Part shown: piece after piece, positions 8,850-17,916 of the stretch
Layout of the letters: the number at the start of each line of letters is the position of its first letter
How positions within the stretch are numbered: the first letter of the stretch is position 1
From: Salicibibacter cibi
Lineage (GTDB): Bacteria; Bacillota; Bacilli; Bacillales; Marinococcaceae
Reading direction: 5' to 3'
DNA: 64,000 bases
NCBI RefSeq assembly: GCF_016495865.1
Contig: NZ_CP054706.1
Location: 3,720,001-3,784,000 of the forward strand
The notes under the pieces: generated by a model
The model's input: the letters and a program-made list of their open reading frames with translations, nothing else
Told to the model about the DNA's origin: nothing
The model's database searches: none
Made by a program: the position numbers and the translations under genes

Positions 8850-11270
8850 ATGAACAATGTAATACATAACAGAGAAAAGCCGCGAAGACGCCTATTGCGC
8901 TTTCGGAAAATCATATTGAGCATTGTACTTATCTTTACTTTATTGGCAAGCGGAACCGCTGTTTGGGCTTACCTCCAACTGACGAGTGGACTTCCGCAAG
9001 TGGAAGGAGAATATGAAGCTTCAGGCCTAGCGTCCGAAGTAGATGTGTATCGGGACGAAAACGGCGTGCCCCACATCGAAGCTGACAATGACGAAGATTT
9101 GTACTATGCTCAAGGATTTGTAACCGCACAGGACCGCATGTTTCAGATGGACTTGAGCCGCAGGCAAGCATCCGGCATGCTCAGCGAAGTCGTTGGTGAA
9201 GATGCGCTTGATTCGGATCGTTATTTTCGTACTTTTGGCCTGAGGCGAGCTGCAGAAGATTCATTGGATGCCTATGATGAAGAGACCCTGGCTGTGCTCG
9301 AAGCTTATGCAGATGGGGTGAACGACTATATCTCCCATATGCATACGGAAAATGAACGCCCGGTGGAATTTCAGTTGCTCGGCTATGAACCGGAACCATG
9401 GACCGTGCTCGATTCGTTAACGATCGGCAAATTTATGGCTTACGATCTGGGCGGCAATTGGCAAGGACAGGCTTTTCGACATTGGCTCGCCAACAATGCA
9501 AGTGAAGAAGAAGCACTCGATTTAATGCCTACATATCCAAATGATGGCCCTGTAATTATGGACACAGCCAAAAATATGGATATAGACATTGAGGAATCTT
9601 TTGCCGATGCCGGCAGTTATCAACCGAAGCCTTTTAACGGCAGCAATAATTGGGTTGTTTCCGGCGAACATACGGAATCCGGTGCGCCATTACTGGGGGA
9701 TGATCCTCACCTTGGGCTTGATACCCCTTCCATCTGGTATGAAACCCATTTGAACTCCCCATCGGTGAACGTTACAGGGGTGATCTTTGCCGGTGTTCCC
9801 GGAATCATTCTTGGCCACAACGAAGACATCGCGTGGGGAGTGACAAATGTAGGTCCAGATGTCCAACAATTGTATATGGAGCAGCAAAATCCTGACGACC
9901 CGAATCAGTTTTTATATGAAGATGAATGGTACGATGCGAAGGTGGTGGAAGAATTTATTGAAGTAGACGGATACGACAAGCCATTCCTACACGAAACAAT
10001 TATTACGCGACATGGACCACTAATCTCTGAATATTCCCATGAGAAAGGTGTAATCGGTGATGAAGCACTCGCTTTAAAGTGGACGGCACATGAATCGTCC
10101 ACGGAAATGCAAGCTTTAATCGGCATGAATCGGGCAGATGATTGGGAAAGTTTCTCAACCGCTTTGGAACATTTTCATGCGCCTGCGCAAAACTTTGTAT
10201 TTGCAGATACAGATGGCGATATCGGATACCGGGCGAACGGAAAAATTCCGATTCGTACGGACGATGACGATGCCCTCTTCCCTGTCCCGGGATGGACTGG
10301 AGACCATGATTGGGAAGGTTATATTCCTTGGGATGAATTGCCGACGATCGAAAACCCGGAATCGGGCATGATCTCTACCGCCAACAACCAGATCGACGAT
10401 GAAGGCTACGACTATCATCTATCACACACGTGGGCGCAACCTTACCGCCATGAACGCATTCTCGACATGCTTGATGACGACGGTTCTTTCGCCGCTGATG
10501 ACATGAAAGCCATGCAAATGGATGTACAAAATATGCATGCGGAAGAGTTTGTTCCAATCTTAACAGCAGCGGTCGCGGATGAGGATTTGCGAGAGATCGA
10601 CGAAGATGCACTGGGGGTTCTAACGTCTTGGGATAAAGTGGATGACAAAAATGAAAGTGGACCGCTCCTCTTCCATTTATGGATGAATGCGATCCCGCAT
10701 GTGCTATTTGCGGAGGACATTCCCGAGAGCATTCTGGATATTTTTGAAGGAGAGGCGAATGTTGTCGATCAATTGATCCGTGAAGCAGCTGAAGGAAGCC
10801 CGGGACCGTGGATGAAAAAAAACGGAGGACTGTCTGTAGTAGCGACGGAAGCCTTGCAGCTCGCCGTTGATTATGCCTCCGATGCACAAGGAGACGAACC
10901 GGAAGCATGGCTTTGGGGGAATTATCACCGAACGGCTTTTGACCATCCCCTTGGGGATGTAGCACCCCTTCACCTTCTCTTTAATCCCTCTCCCAAACCA
11001 GTGGACGGGAGCAGTATTACCGTGATGGCCGCCAGCTATAACGACGAAACCGGGGATACAAATCATGGGGCAGGTTGGCGAGGCGTCATAGATCTGGCTG
11101 ATTTAAGTGAAAGTGAGCACATCGTGGCGCCGGGACAGTCCGGTCACGTCATGAGTGACCATTATCACGATCAACTCCTAGATTGGGTAGATGGAAATTA
11201 CCATACCACTTCCATGGTACCGGAAAACTATCAATCGGAGAGCACGCATTTGCGATTGGTTCCGAACTAG
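8850..11270 (+). CDS. Penicillin acylase family protein (Ntn hydrolase)
   Basis: This is an 806-residue precursor of an N-terminal-nucleophile amidase. An N-terminal signal-anchor (about residues 19-43) is followed by the alpha chain with ENGVPHIEADNDEDLYYAQGF. Next comes a spacer and the autocleavage point G-S in PFNGSNNWVVSG; Ser265 becomes the N-terminal nucleophile of the beta chain. LGHNEDIAWGVTN and the C-terminal HGAGWR segment are also typical. The family deacylates penicillins, acyl-homoserine lactones or other N-acyl compounds; the substrate cannot be read from sequence. The protein is very acidic. A terminator separates it from the upstream PBP gene, so the two need not be co-transcribed. 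Confidence 0.92.
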   Translation: MNNVIHNREKPRRRLLRFRKIILSIVLIFTLLASGTAVWAYLQLTSGLPQVEGEYEASGLASEVDVYRDENGVPHIEADNDEDLYYAQGFVTAQDRMFQMDLSRRQASGMLSEVVGEDALDSDRYFRTFGLRRAAEDSLDAYDEETLAVLEAYADGVNDYISHMHTENERPVEFQLLGYEPEPWTVLDSLTIGKFMAYDLGGNWQGQAFRHWLANNASEEEALDLMPTYPNDGPVIMDTAKNMDIDIEESFADAGSYQPKPFNGSNNWVVSGEHTESGAPLLGDDPHLGLDTPSIWYETHLNSPSVNVTGVIFAGVPGIILGHNEDIAWGVTNVGPDVQQLYMEQQNPDDPNQFLYEDEWYDAKVVEEFIEVDGYDKPFLHETIITRHGPLISEYSHEKGVIGDEALALKWTAHESSTEMQALIGMNRADDWESFSTALEHFHAPAQNFVFADTDGDIGYRANGKIPIRTDDDDALFPVPGWTGDHDWEGYIPWDELPTIENPESGMISTANNQIDDEGYDYHLSHTWAQPYRHERILDMLDDDGSFAADDMKAMQMDVQNMHAEEFVPILTAAVADEDLREIDEDALGVLTSWDKVDDKNESGPLLFHLWMNAIPHVLFAEDIPESILDIFEGEANVVDQLIREAAEGSPGPWMKKNGGLSVVATEALQLAVDYASDAQGDEPEAWLWGNYHRTAFDHPLGDVAPLHLLFNPSPKPVDGSSITVMAASYNDETGDTNHGAGWRGVIDLADLSESEHIVAPGQSGHVMSDHYHDQLLDWVDGNYHTTSMVPENYQSESTHLRLVPN

Positions 11271-11526
11271 ATTCCCTCCTTGAGAGATTTTAACGGATTT
11301 CTCATACTTTTCAAAGCAGTACTTCTTAATTTTAAGGGATCACTTAGGACTTGGATTGCGTGCTAATGATGATGTTAGGTAGATTGCAAATTTCGAATAA
11401 AAAACGTTACAAAACCTAGGAATGGGAGGGGGGATGAAAATTTAAAAAAAGATCTTTAGATTGTTCCCATGAAATCCTTGTTAGTTTCAATCGTTTTATT
11501 TTTTCAAAAAGGAGTTTGAATGAAAA

Positions 11527-13002
11527 ATGATGAAATACCTACAGAATCTCGGTCGCTCGTTGATGTTACCGGTCGCGGTATTACCTGCTGCAGCGATTCT
11601 TGCCGGTATCGCCCACTGGATTCTCAACTTCGCGGAAGATAGTGTAATCGCTAATTATATGATGGCTGGTAGTGATGCCATTCTTGGCAGTCTCGGCATT
11701 TTGTTTGCTGTCGGTGTTGCCATTGGCATGTCGAAAGATCAGCATGGAGCCGCCGGATTAAGTGGTCTTGTCGCCTTTTTGGTCACCACACAAGTGCTTG
11801 AAACCGAATCTGTTTCAGCTTTACTAAGCATTGATCCGGAAAATGTCAATATGGCTTTTGACGAGGAGATCATTGAGAATGTGTTTATTGGAATTTTGTC
11901 CGGGATTATAGCTTCGATCATGTACAATCGTTTCAGCCATGTACGGCTGCCGGACGCGCTTGCCTTTTTCAGTGGCAAACGTTTGGTTCCCATTATGAGC
12001 GCGGGTGCCATGTTAGTCATATCGGCGGTATTATTTTTTGTATGGCCGATCGTCTATGGATGGCTGGTTACCTTCGGTACCTGGATCATGGATATGGGTG
12101 CAACCGGCGCAGGTTTATACGGCTTCTTTAATCGACTGCTCATTCCAACCGGACTTCATCATGCGTTGAATAATGTTTTCTGGTTTGATCTCGCGGGAAT
12201 TGATGATATTGCTAGCTTTTGGAACAGCGAAGGGGAACAAGGCATTACCGGCCGCTACTTGGCAGGATTCTTCCCGATTATGATGTTCGGTCTTCCCGCC
12301 GCCGCTTTAGCCATGTATCACACAGCAAAAACGAAACGGAGAAAACAAGCAGCATCCCTATTGATGGCTGCCGGATTCGCTTCCTTCTTTACAGGGGTGA
12401 CGGAGCCGCTTGAATTTTCTTTCATGTTTCTAGCCCCGCTTCTCTATGTGGTGCATGCTGCTTTGACAGGACTTTCCCTCTTCATAGCAGCTTCGTTCCA
12501 ATGGACCGCCGGGTTCAGTTTCAGTGCCGGCTTCGTGGATTATACCCTGAGTTTGGCGGTACCGATTGCGAACCAACCGTATATGTTACTCGTCCAAGGT
12601 TTGTTCTTTGCCTTTCTTTACTACTTCCTGTTCCGTTTCTTGATTCAGAAATTCGATTTAAAAACACCTGGACGAGAAGACGAGGAAGTGGTCGCCCAAA
12701 CAGAAGGCAGTGAACCTGCAGCCGGAGGCGCCGCTCCTACTTCCCAAAGGGATAAAACCACCGTTATGGCAGAAGAGATTTATGAAGGCCTGGGCGGAGA
12801 TGAAAACGTTACATCCATTGATAACTGTGTTTCCCGCTTACGGATTGAAGTGGGCGATATGGATAAAGTAGATCAAGAAAAGATTAAAGCAACCGGTGTT
12901 CCGGGCGTCAATGTCGTCGGCCAGCACAATATACAAGTCGTCGTCGGGACACAAGTCCAATTCGTAGCCGATGAAATGATTAAAATTCGAAACCGGGAAT
13001 AA
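11527..13002 (+). CDS. nagE: PTS N-acetylglucosamine-type transporter subunit EIICB
   Basis: This is a 491-residue sugar permease of the glucose/GlcNAc PTS family. The EIIC membrane domain starts at YLQNLGRSLMLPVAVLPAAA. It contains GIAIGMSKDQHGAAGLSG-like and GLHHALNNVFWFD segments characteristic of GlcNAc permeases, and FTGVTEPLEF. After an Ala/Gly/Glu linker near 400-415, the EIIB domain has its phosphorylated Cys in SIDNCVSRLRIE. There is no EIIA domain. The ribosome binding site GGAG is 12 nt from this ATG and closer to an out-of-frame ATG at 11520. It fits with the neighbouring MurNAc genes in recovering cell-wall amino sugars. Glucosamine or glucose as substrate is not excluded. Confidence 0.88.
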   Translation: MMKYLQNLGRSLMLPVAVLPAAAILAGIAHWILNFAEDSVIANYMMAGSDAILGSLGILFAVGVAIGMSKDQHGAAGLSGLVAFLVTTQVLETESVSALLSIDPENVNMAFDEEIIENVFIGILSGIIASIMYNRFSHVRLPDALAFFSGKRLVPIMSAGAMLVISAVLFFVWPIVYGWLVTFGTWIMDMGATGAGLYGFFNRLLIPTGLHHALNNVFWFDLAGIDDIASFWNSEGEQGITGRYLAGFFPIMMFGLPAAALAMYHTAKTKRRKQAASLLMAAGFASFFTGVTEPLEFSFMFLAPLLYVVHAALTGLSLFIAASFQWTAGFSFSAGFVDYTLSLAVPIANQPYMLLVQGLFFAFLYYFLFRFLIQKFDLKTPGREDEEVVAQTEGSEPAAGGAAPTSQRDKTTVMAEEIYEGLGGDENVTSIDNCVSRLRIEVGDMDKVDQEKIKATGVPGVNVVGQHNIQVVVGTQVQFVADEMIKIRNRE

Positions 13003-13009
13003 TGCATGA

Positions 13010-13046
13010 GAAAGCGAACAGCACCCTCACTGTTCGCTTTCTTTTT
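13010..13046 (+). terminator. Intrinsic terminator after the PTS gene
   Basis: GAAAGCGAACAG and CTGTTCGCTTTC form a perfect 12-bp stem with an 8-base loop, followed by TTTTT. Confidence 0.92.
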
Positions 13047-13182
13047 CCTAGTACTGCCGGAAGACGGTAACGGGTAACGCATTAATGACTAAAAAGCCAC
13101 AATGTACCTGATATACAAAAAAGCGCTACTCCGGGGTGTGATAACAGGGTTTTATTCTATCTCTAATTGGCCCTTTCAATGC

Positions 13183-13341
13183 ACCTCGGATCAGCAGTTT
13201 CTTCCAATTCGGGGGATGTTGTGCCTCTACAACGTACCTCGGATTAGCGATTTCTTCCAACTTGGGGTGTGTTGGGCCTCCACAACGTACTTTTGATTAG
13301 CGGTTTCTTCCAATTCAGCGGACGTTGTGAACCCTAAAAAG
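13183..13341 (+). repeat. Tandem repeat, three 53-bp units
   Basis: Units begin at 13183, 13236 and 13289. Each has the pattern acctcggat-tagc-tttcttccaa-tt-gg-gttgt-cctacaacgt, with the third the most divergent. They lie between the convergent PTS and mupG genes and do not fall in a convincing reading frame. The function is unknown. Confidence 0.8.
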
Positions 13342-13438
13342 ACCGTAACCACGGCTCGGAGGTGCGATGGGTGTTAAACCGCTTTATCAATCTATCGGTG
13401 AAACGTGAAGAGGGGTTTGGAACTTCTGATATAGACCA

Positions 13439-14512
13439 CTAGCCCTCCATAAAGCAAAAACGTTCCCCTTCATGCAAAACATTCAATATCGGAAGATCTT
13501 CTGCCAATACGTGCCCGACAACATTCACCTTCTCATTTGCCGAGAGATCGGTTTTTGTGATTTGAAGCTCCCCTTGGTAGCGCCCGTATTGTTCATTGTC
13601 TATTGTAATGCTCCCTGTCGGCCTTGCCCCGCCACCATTCGCTGGTATTTTCACGTTTCCGCGCCTCGCATAAAGACGAGACGTTTGTGAGCGCACCACA
13701 TAATCGGCCTTATCCATCCGCTGTTGATGCGTTTGCAAAACAAGCGCCTGAACCAACTCATCTTCAAAAGAACCTATCCTGGCCATAATGGGCACAACCG
13801 CCTCATTTTCAAAGTTTTTAAATGCTTGAATGCTTTTTTCGGAAATGCCCGGATCCCCAATCAGCACTTTATCGGTATCCGTCATTCGCCTCAGCACTAG
13901 CGCTGCGGCAAACGGATGTACATAGCGTTGATCTTCGACCGTCGGCATCCCTGCGTGTATGGGTCCTCTTTTCTCGCCATCGCCTGAAACGAAAGCCACC
14001 GTTCGGATTCCAAAGGAATGGAACAACGCATTTTTTTGTTTAACATTTTTTAACGACAATCCCGTTTCCGGGCGTGGGTAAAAGTTATGCCAGGCTTCTG
14101 TATTCTCTACACGAAGCCCCATGTTCAAATAGTTTTGCAGCGTTTCCCGATCAACGGTACTTGCGTTTAGCGCCACTTTCATTCGCTTGGAAAGAGAAGC
14201 AATTTGCTCGACCGAAAAACCAACATCCGCTCTGAGCCCACGCACACCCCATTGCAAAATTTCCTCGGCTTGTTCCCAACGTAACCCCAGATGGGAAAGA
14301 GATGCAGGTGAGGCATCTGCAAAAAGTTCCATTTCATGTTCGCCCACTTGCTTTCCTAACACACGCAAAGCAGTTTTATATGTATCGGGATTATCTTCGG
14401 GGATGTGCAGCGACGTGAAAACAGACTGAAAACCCGCCCGTTTCATCATTGAGAGTAACCGTTGCTGTTCTAATTCCGATTGCTTCCCTAAATACACGGA
14501 AAAGCCTATCAT
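13439..14512 (-). CDS. mupG: MupG family 6-phospho-N-acetylmuramidase (DUF871)
   Basis: This is a 357-residue DUF871 protein. The start at 14512 (MIGFSVYLGK) follows AGGAGTGAGAG; longer in-frame starts overlap murP and lack a site. The body has the TIM-barrel features of the family: EMELFADASPASLSHLGLRW, GLRADVGFSVEQIA and NFYPRPETGLS, then a small C-terminal beta domain near residues 240-357. In Staphylococcus aureus, MupG cleaves MurNAc6P-GlcNAc, imported by MurP, into MurNAc-6-phosphate and GlcNAc. Here it is the last gene of murQ-murP-mupG, which supports that cytoplasmic role. Confidence 0.88.
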   Translation of the reverse strand: MIGFSVYLGKQSELEQQRLLSMMKRAGFQSVFTSLHIPEDNPDTYKTALRVLGKQVGEHEMELFADASPASLSHLGLRWEQAEEILQWGVRGLRADVGFSVEQIASLSKRMKVALNASTVDRETLQNYLNMGLRVENTEAWHNFYPRPETGLSLKNVKQKNALFHSFGIRTVAFVSGDGEKRGPIHAGMPTVEDQRYVHPFAAALVLRRMTDTDKVLIGDPGISEKSIQAFKNFENEAVVPIMARIGSFEDELVQALVLQTHQQRMDKADYVVRSQTSRLYARRGNVKIPANGGGARPTGSITIDNEQYGRYQGELQITKTDLSANEKVNVVGHVLAEDLPILNVLHEGERFCFMEG

Positions 14513-14530
14513 TCTCTCACTCCTAAATGA

Positions 14531-14552
14531 GGAGGTCCCGGCCGGGACCTCC
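14531..14552. other. Perfect 22-bp palindrome between murP and mupG
   Basis: Arms GGAGGTCCCGG and CCGGGACCTCC form a perfect palindrome just after the murP stop and before the mupG ribosome binding site. There is no T-run on either side, so it is more likely an mRNA hairpin that protects or tunes the operon transcript than a terminator. Confidence 0.6.
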
Positions 14553-14559
14553 TGTTGTT

Positions 14560-15918
14560 CTACTCCAAGTTTTTGACCATTTCTTCCTTGAAACCAAACC
14601 AATACGTGAAAAGGAACCCAAACGCATAAGCAAGCACCAGACCGATAATATAGGAGAGATACTGCCCTTCCGCGATGATTGGGATCATGGATAAACCGGA
14701 AATGCCGATCCCTGTAGCCCCGGTGCCCGCGACGGCCTGGAAAGCTCCGCCGACAGCTGCTCCTAAACAGGCGGTCACAAATGGGCGCCCGAGGGGCAAG
14801 GTCACCCCGAATAATAACGGCTCCCCGACTCCGAGAAAACCGGCAGGCACTGTGCCTTTAACCCTGTCTTTTAATTTCTGGCTTCTCGTTTTCACATAGA
14901 CGGCAAGAGCCGCACCTACCTGACCGCCTCCGGCCATGCCAAGAATGGTAAGAATCGGCGTGTATCCGATCGTTTCGATAAAGTCCAGGTGAATCGGTGT
15001 CAATCCATGGTGCATGCCGATCATGACGAGCGGAAGGAAAAATCCGGCAAGGACAGCCCCCGCGATCGGACCTCCGATCTCCAACAGAAAGTTAATGCCC
15101 ATTTGTACCATATCAGAAAAGGCAGCAGCGATCGGTTGCAACACGATAAGAGTCGCAAATCCAACGACAAGAACGGTAATAAACGGCGTTAGAAGAATAT
15201 CCAAAGCCGCGGGCACGAATTTGCGCACGGTTCGTTCCACCATCGCCATTACCCAGGCCGCTAACAAGGCAGCAAATACCCCGCCCTGACCGGCGACAAG
15301 CTCCTCTCCGAAAAGTGTGATGGCTTCCAGTTCAGGATTGATAATTATAATACCGGCAACGGCACCGAGCGCCGGTGTCCCCCCAAATTCCCGAGCCGTC
15401 GTCCAACCGACAAGGATGCTCAGAAAAGCAAAGAGACCTCCCCCTATGACTTGCGCCATTTGCAACCAGGTCGTCTGTTCATCTACCCCGAGATTTTCCG
15501 CGAGACCGGCCCCTCCATTAATAAGCCCGGACGCGATCAACGCCGGAATAAGGGGAATAAAAATATTTCCGATGCGTTTCAGGAAATTTTTAACCGGCGT
15601 TTTATTTTTTTGTTTCATGTGGTTTTTCGTATCCTCGGCCACGTGCTCATCTTCGTCTTCTCCTGCAGTTAAACCCGTCGTTTCCGAAAGCGCTATGGCC
15701 ACTTTATTGGCAGTGCCGGGGCCAAGGACAATTTGCAATGTCTCATCTTCCACAACGCCTAGTACATCATCCATGTTGCGGATCTCTTCAAGTTGAACCT
15801 TTTCGTAATTATGAAAATTCAACCGTAGCCGCGTCATACAGTTGGATATGGAGATTATGTTTTCTTTTCCGCCCAAGTAGGATATCAGTTCTTGAACAAT
15901 GGCTTCCTCTTTCTTCAT
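14560..15918 (-). CDS. murP: PTS N-acetylmuramic acid transporter subunit EIIBC
   Basis: This is a 452-residue PTS permease with an N-terminal EIIB domain (phosphorylated Cys in ISNCMTRLRLNF, about residue 27) and a linker rich in charged residues near 85-108. The EIIC membrane domain follows (IGNIFIPLIPALIASGLI, GMHHGLTPIHLDFI, GFLGVGEPLLFGV). The B-C order without EIIA matches MurP, which uses the glucose EIIA. It takes up MurNAc or MurNAc-GlcNAc and delivers the 6-phosphate. The ATG is 1 base after the murQ stop, indicating coupling. The assignment over a sucrose or trehalose permease rests mainly on context between murQ and mupG. Confidence 0.87.
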   Translation of the reverse strand: MKKEEAIVQELISYLGGKENIISISNCMTRLRLNFHNYEKVQLEEIRNMDDVLGVVEDETLQIVLGPGTANKVAIALSETTGLTAGEDEDEHVAEDTKNHMKQKNKTPVKNFLKRIGNIFIPLIPALIASGLINGGAGLAENLGVDEQTTWLQMAQVIGGGLFAFLSILVGWTTAREFGGTPALGAVAGIIIINPELEAITLFGEELVAGQGGVFAALLAAWVMAMVERTVRKFVPAALDILLTPFITVLVVGFATLIVLQPIAAAFSDMVQMGINFLLEIGGPIAGAVLAGFFLPLVMIGMHHGLTPIHLDFIETIGYTPILTILGMAGGGQVGAALAVYVKTRSQKLKDRVKGTVPAGFLGVGEPLLFGVTLPLGRPFVTACLGAAVGGAFQAVAGTGATGIGISGLSMIPIIAEGQYLSYIIGLVLAYAFGFLFTYWFGFKEEMVKNLE

Positions 15919-15919
15919 T

Positions 15920-16816
15920 TTAATCCCCGCCTCTCACTGCCTTTTTAATAAAACCGTTCGCTTGTGAAAGCATCTGCCGGGCATCTTTTTCCTGTACATC
16001 AGCGATAATCATTACGATCGCCGTTTTGATGTGTTGGCCAGCCTCCTCAAATACTGTAACCGCCGTGTCCTCATCTACACCAGTCGCTTCCATAATAATG
16101 CGGTGAGAACGCTTGTATAGTTTTTCATTCGTGGGCCTTACATCTACCATTAAATTTTCATAGACCTTTCCTACCCCGACCATTGATGCGGTGGAAATCA
16201 TGTTCAATATCAATTTTTGGGCAGTGCCGGCTTTCAATCGTGTAGAGCCGGTAAGTACTTCCGCTCCCGTATTCACCTCGATCGGGTAATCCGCATGTTC
16301 ACTAATTACAGCAGAGAAGTTGCAAGCAACACTTCCGGTGACAGCCCCACATGAATGTGCATATTGCAAAGCGCCTGCAACGTAAGGTGTTCGCCCACTG
16401 GCAGCTAGACCAACCACCACATCATTTGCCTTTAAGGAAAGGTTTTTTAAATCGCGCTCCCCTGCTTCCTGTGAATCTTCCGCTCCCTCCTTTGCTTCAG
16501 TAAAAGCGGCCTCGCCGCCTGCCATTTGTCCAATGACGGTAGATGTTGGCACACCAAACGTAGGGCGGCATTCAACGGCATCAAGCAACCCGAGCCGTCC
16601 GCTCGTGCCTGCTCCAACATAAATGAGTCGACCTTTCGTTTGCAAAGATTTTGTAACCGCTTTCACTAATGGCGCAATCGCAGGCAAAGCATCCCTTACC
16701 GCTTCCGTCGCATGTTGATCCTCTTCGTTCATCGTTTGCAGAATTTCATGGACGGACATTTCATCCAAGTGCTCACTTTTAGGATTTCTTCGTTCCGTTT
16801 CTAAGCGGTTGAACAT
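15920..16816 (-). CDS. murQ: N-acetylmuramic acid 6-phosphate etherase
   Basis: This 298-residue SIS-domain enzyme cleaves the lactyl ether of MurNAc-6-phosphate to give GlcNAc-6-phosphate and D-lactate in the cytoplasm. Signatures are LETERRNPKSEHLDEMS at the N-terminus, the phosphosugar loop GRLIYVGAGTSGRLGLLDA and VECRPTFGVP. GLAASGRTPYVAGAL and LTGSTRLKAGTAQKLILNMIST follow. The ATG at 16816 has AAGGAG 5 nt upstream; a TTG seven codons earlier is less likely. It is the first gene of the murQ-murP-mupG operon. No murR-type regulator gene is next to it. Confidence 0.95.
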   Translation of the reverse strand: MFNRLETERRNPKSEHLDEMSVHEILQTMNEEDQHATEAVRDALPAIAPLVKAVTKSLQTKGRLIYVGAGTSGRLGLLDAVECRPTFGVPTSTVIGQMAGGEAAFTEAKEGAEDSQEAGERDLKNLSLKANDVVVGLAASGRTPYVAGALQYAHSCGAVTGSVACNFSAVISEHADYPIEVNTGAEVLTGSTRLKAGTAQKLILNMISTASMVGVGKVYENLMVDVRPTNEKLYKRSHRIIMEATGVDEDTAVTVFEEAGQHIKTAIVMIIADVQEKDARQMLSQANGFIKKAVRGGD

Positions 16817-16871
16817 AAATGCTCCTTCCTTTAACAAATGTACAAATTCCCTTAAATATGAATGCAGTTAC

Positions 16872-16900
16872 ACAATATCCCAAATCTAGTGCAATATCAA
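16872..16900 (-). promoter_or_regulatory. Candidate promoter of murQ-murP-mupG
   Basis: On the minus strand a -35 TTGATA (16895-16900) and a -10 TATTGT (16872-16877) are separated by 17 bases, about 55 bases upstream of the murQ start. The -10 is a 4/6 match, so this is only a candidate. Confidence 0.45.
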
Positions 16901-17103
16901 TAAAAAAATACTATTTTCCTAAAAAAAATGGCCCGGTTATACATAAACCAAATGCTGTGTTATTTTTTCGATAAAAATTCACTCATATGTTACACCATCT
17001 CATCTTTTCTTTTTGGCGAAGATTACTTCCGTTTGGGTCAAACTCCCATTTTCATGGTAGATGGGGACTACGGGCAGCGTAGCCACATTGTTTCTTATCT
17101 GCC

Positions 17104-17155
17104 AAAAAAACACTAAAGTGGGCAAAGGATGCATTATCCCCTGCGCACTTTAGTG
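17104..17155 (-). terminator. Intrinsic terminator after ywhD
   Basis: On the minus strand arms CACTAAAGTG and CACTTTAGTG close a hairpin that is followed directly by seven T, 36 bases past the ywhD stop. Confidence 0.88.
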
Positions 17156-17190
17156 TCTCGGAATCTGATGCCTAACATTTCACAAATCGC

Positions 17191-17739
17191 TCACGAATCC
17201 GCCAATGTTTCTTTGAGTTGATCATCTGAATTGTTCCAGTATTCTTCACTGAACCCTTTCAAATATTCCCGCAACATGTACAGGGATTTTTCATCCATAA
17301 GATCCACAACGATCCGGCCTTTTAAGGCTTTATCCATGTTGTTTACATGTTCAGGCATGCTTTTGTATCCTCTGCGAAAACGACTGCCTTCCGGAGGCTC
17401 AACTTCCCGATAAAAACGGCAAGCCCCGACGCCGTCATACTTCGGTTCCCCATCTTTCGTATGGCCGGTCGTCACCCAAATCATCCAATATTCTCTCGGG
17501 TCATTCAGCTCCTCTTTATTTTCGAGCAGTTTAACCTTCTTCTCAATTTCGGAACGGGCGTGGATGGCTCCCATGTCAATAAACACACGTTCATCAACAG
17601 GGTCAATAATGATCGGCGTTAAATGATCGAGACTTAAGGAACCTACCCCGAATCCGCCGTCTCCGTCTGTCGAATCTCCGCTTAATATATTAAAACCTGA
17701 ACCTGTGCGTTTCTCTTTATTCTTATTAAAAAGTTCCAC
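17191..17739 (-). CDS. ywhD: YwhD family protein
   Basis: This 182-residue protein matches the uncharacterised YwhD family of Bacillus in length and motifs: FGVGSLSLDHLTPIIID, FIDMGAIHARSEIEKK, EYWMIWVTTG and the C-terminal RRGYKSMPEHVNNMDKALK. It has no signal peptide or membrane segment. The start is GTG at 17739 after AAGGAGAGG. The gene stands alone with its own terminator. The family function is not known, so none is assigned. Confidence 0.9.
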   Translation of the reverse strand: MELFNKNKEKRTGSGFNILSGDSTDGDGGFGVGSLSLDHLTPIIIDPVDERVFIDMGAIHARSEIEKKVKLLENKEELNDPREYWMIWVTTGHTKDGEPKYDGVGACRFYREVEPPEGSRFRRGYKSMPEHVNNMDKALKGRIVVDLMDEKSLYMLREYLKGFSEEYWNNSDDQLKETLADS

Positions 17740-17837
17740 GATATCCTCTCCTTACTGAAGACATTCTACTTTATTTTAGTGTATCACAACACCCCCGTCC
17801 ATAAACAAGCAAACGTTTTCGCGATCTGATCGCAGAG

Positions 17838-17889
17838 TAAAAATTACCCCTTGGAATAACGGTTTTAACGTTATCCTCAAGGGGTAATG
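17838..17889 (-). terminator. Intrinsic terminator after the NlpC/P60 gene
   Basis: On the minus strand ATTACCCCTTG and CAAGGGGTAAT pair, with an inner GGATAACG/CGTTATTCC helix, and are followed by TTTTT. Confidence 0.85.
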
Positions 17890-17916
17890 ATAACTAATCC
17901 ATTCTAATTGTGAAGC

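Noticed and set aside
10375..10965. 196-codon frame antisense to the penicillin acylase gene
   Set aside because: It is in the high-GC antisense shadow of a clear gene and has Pro/Arg/His-rich composition typical of spurious frames.
15317..15796. 159-codon frame antisense to murP
   Set aside because: It is a shadow of a real membrane protein gene, with no ribosome binding site or domain.
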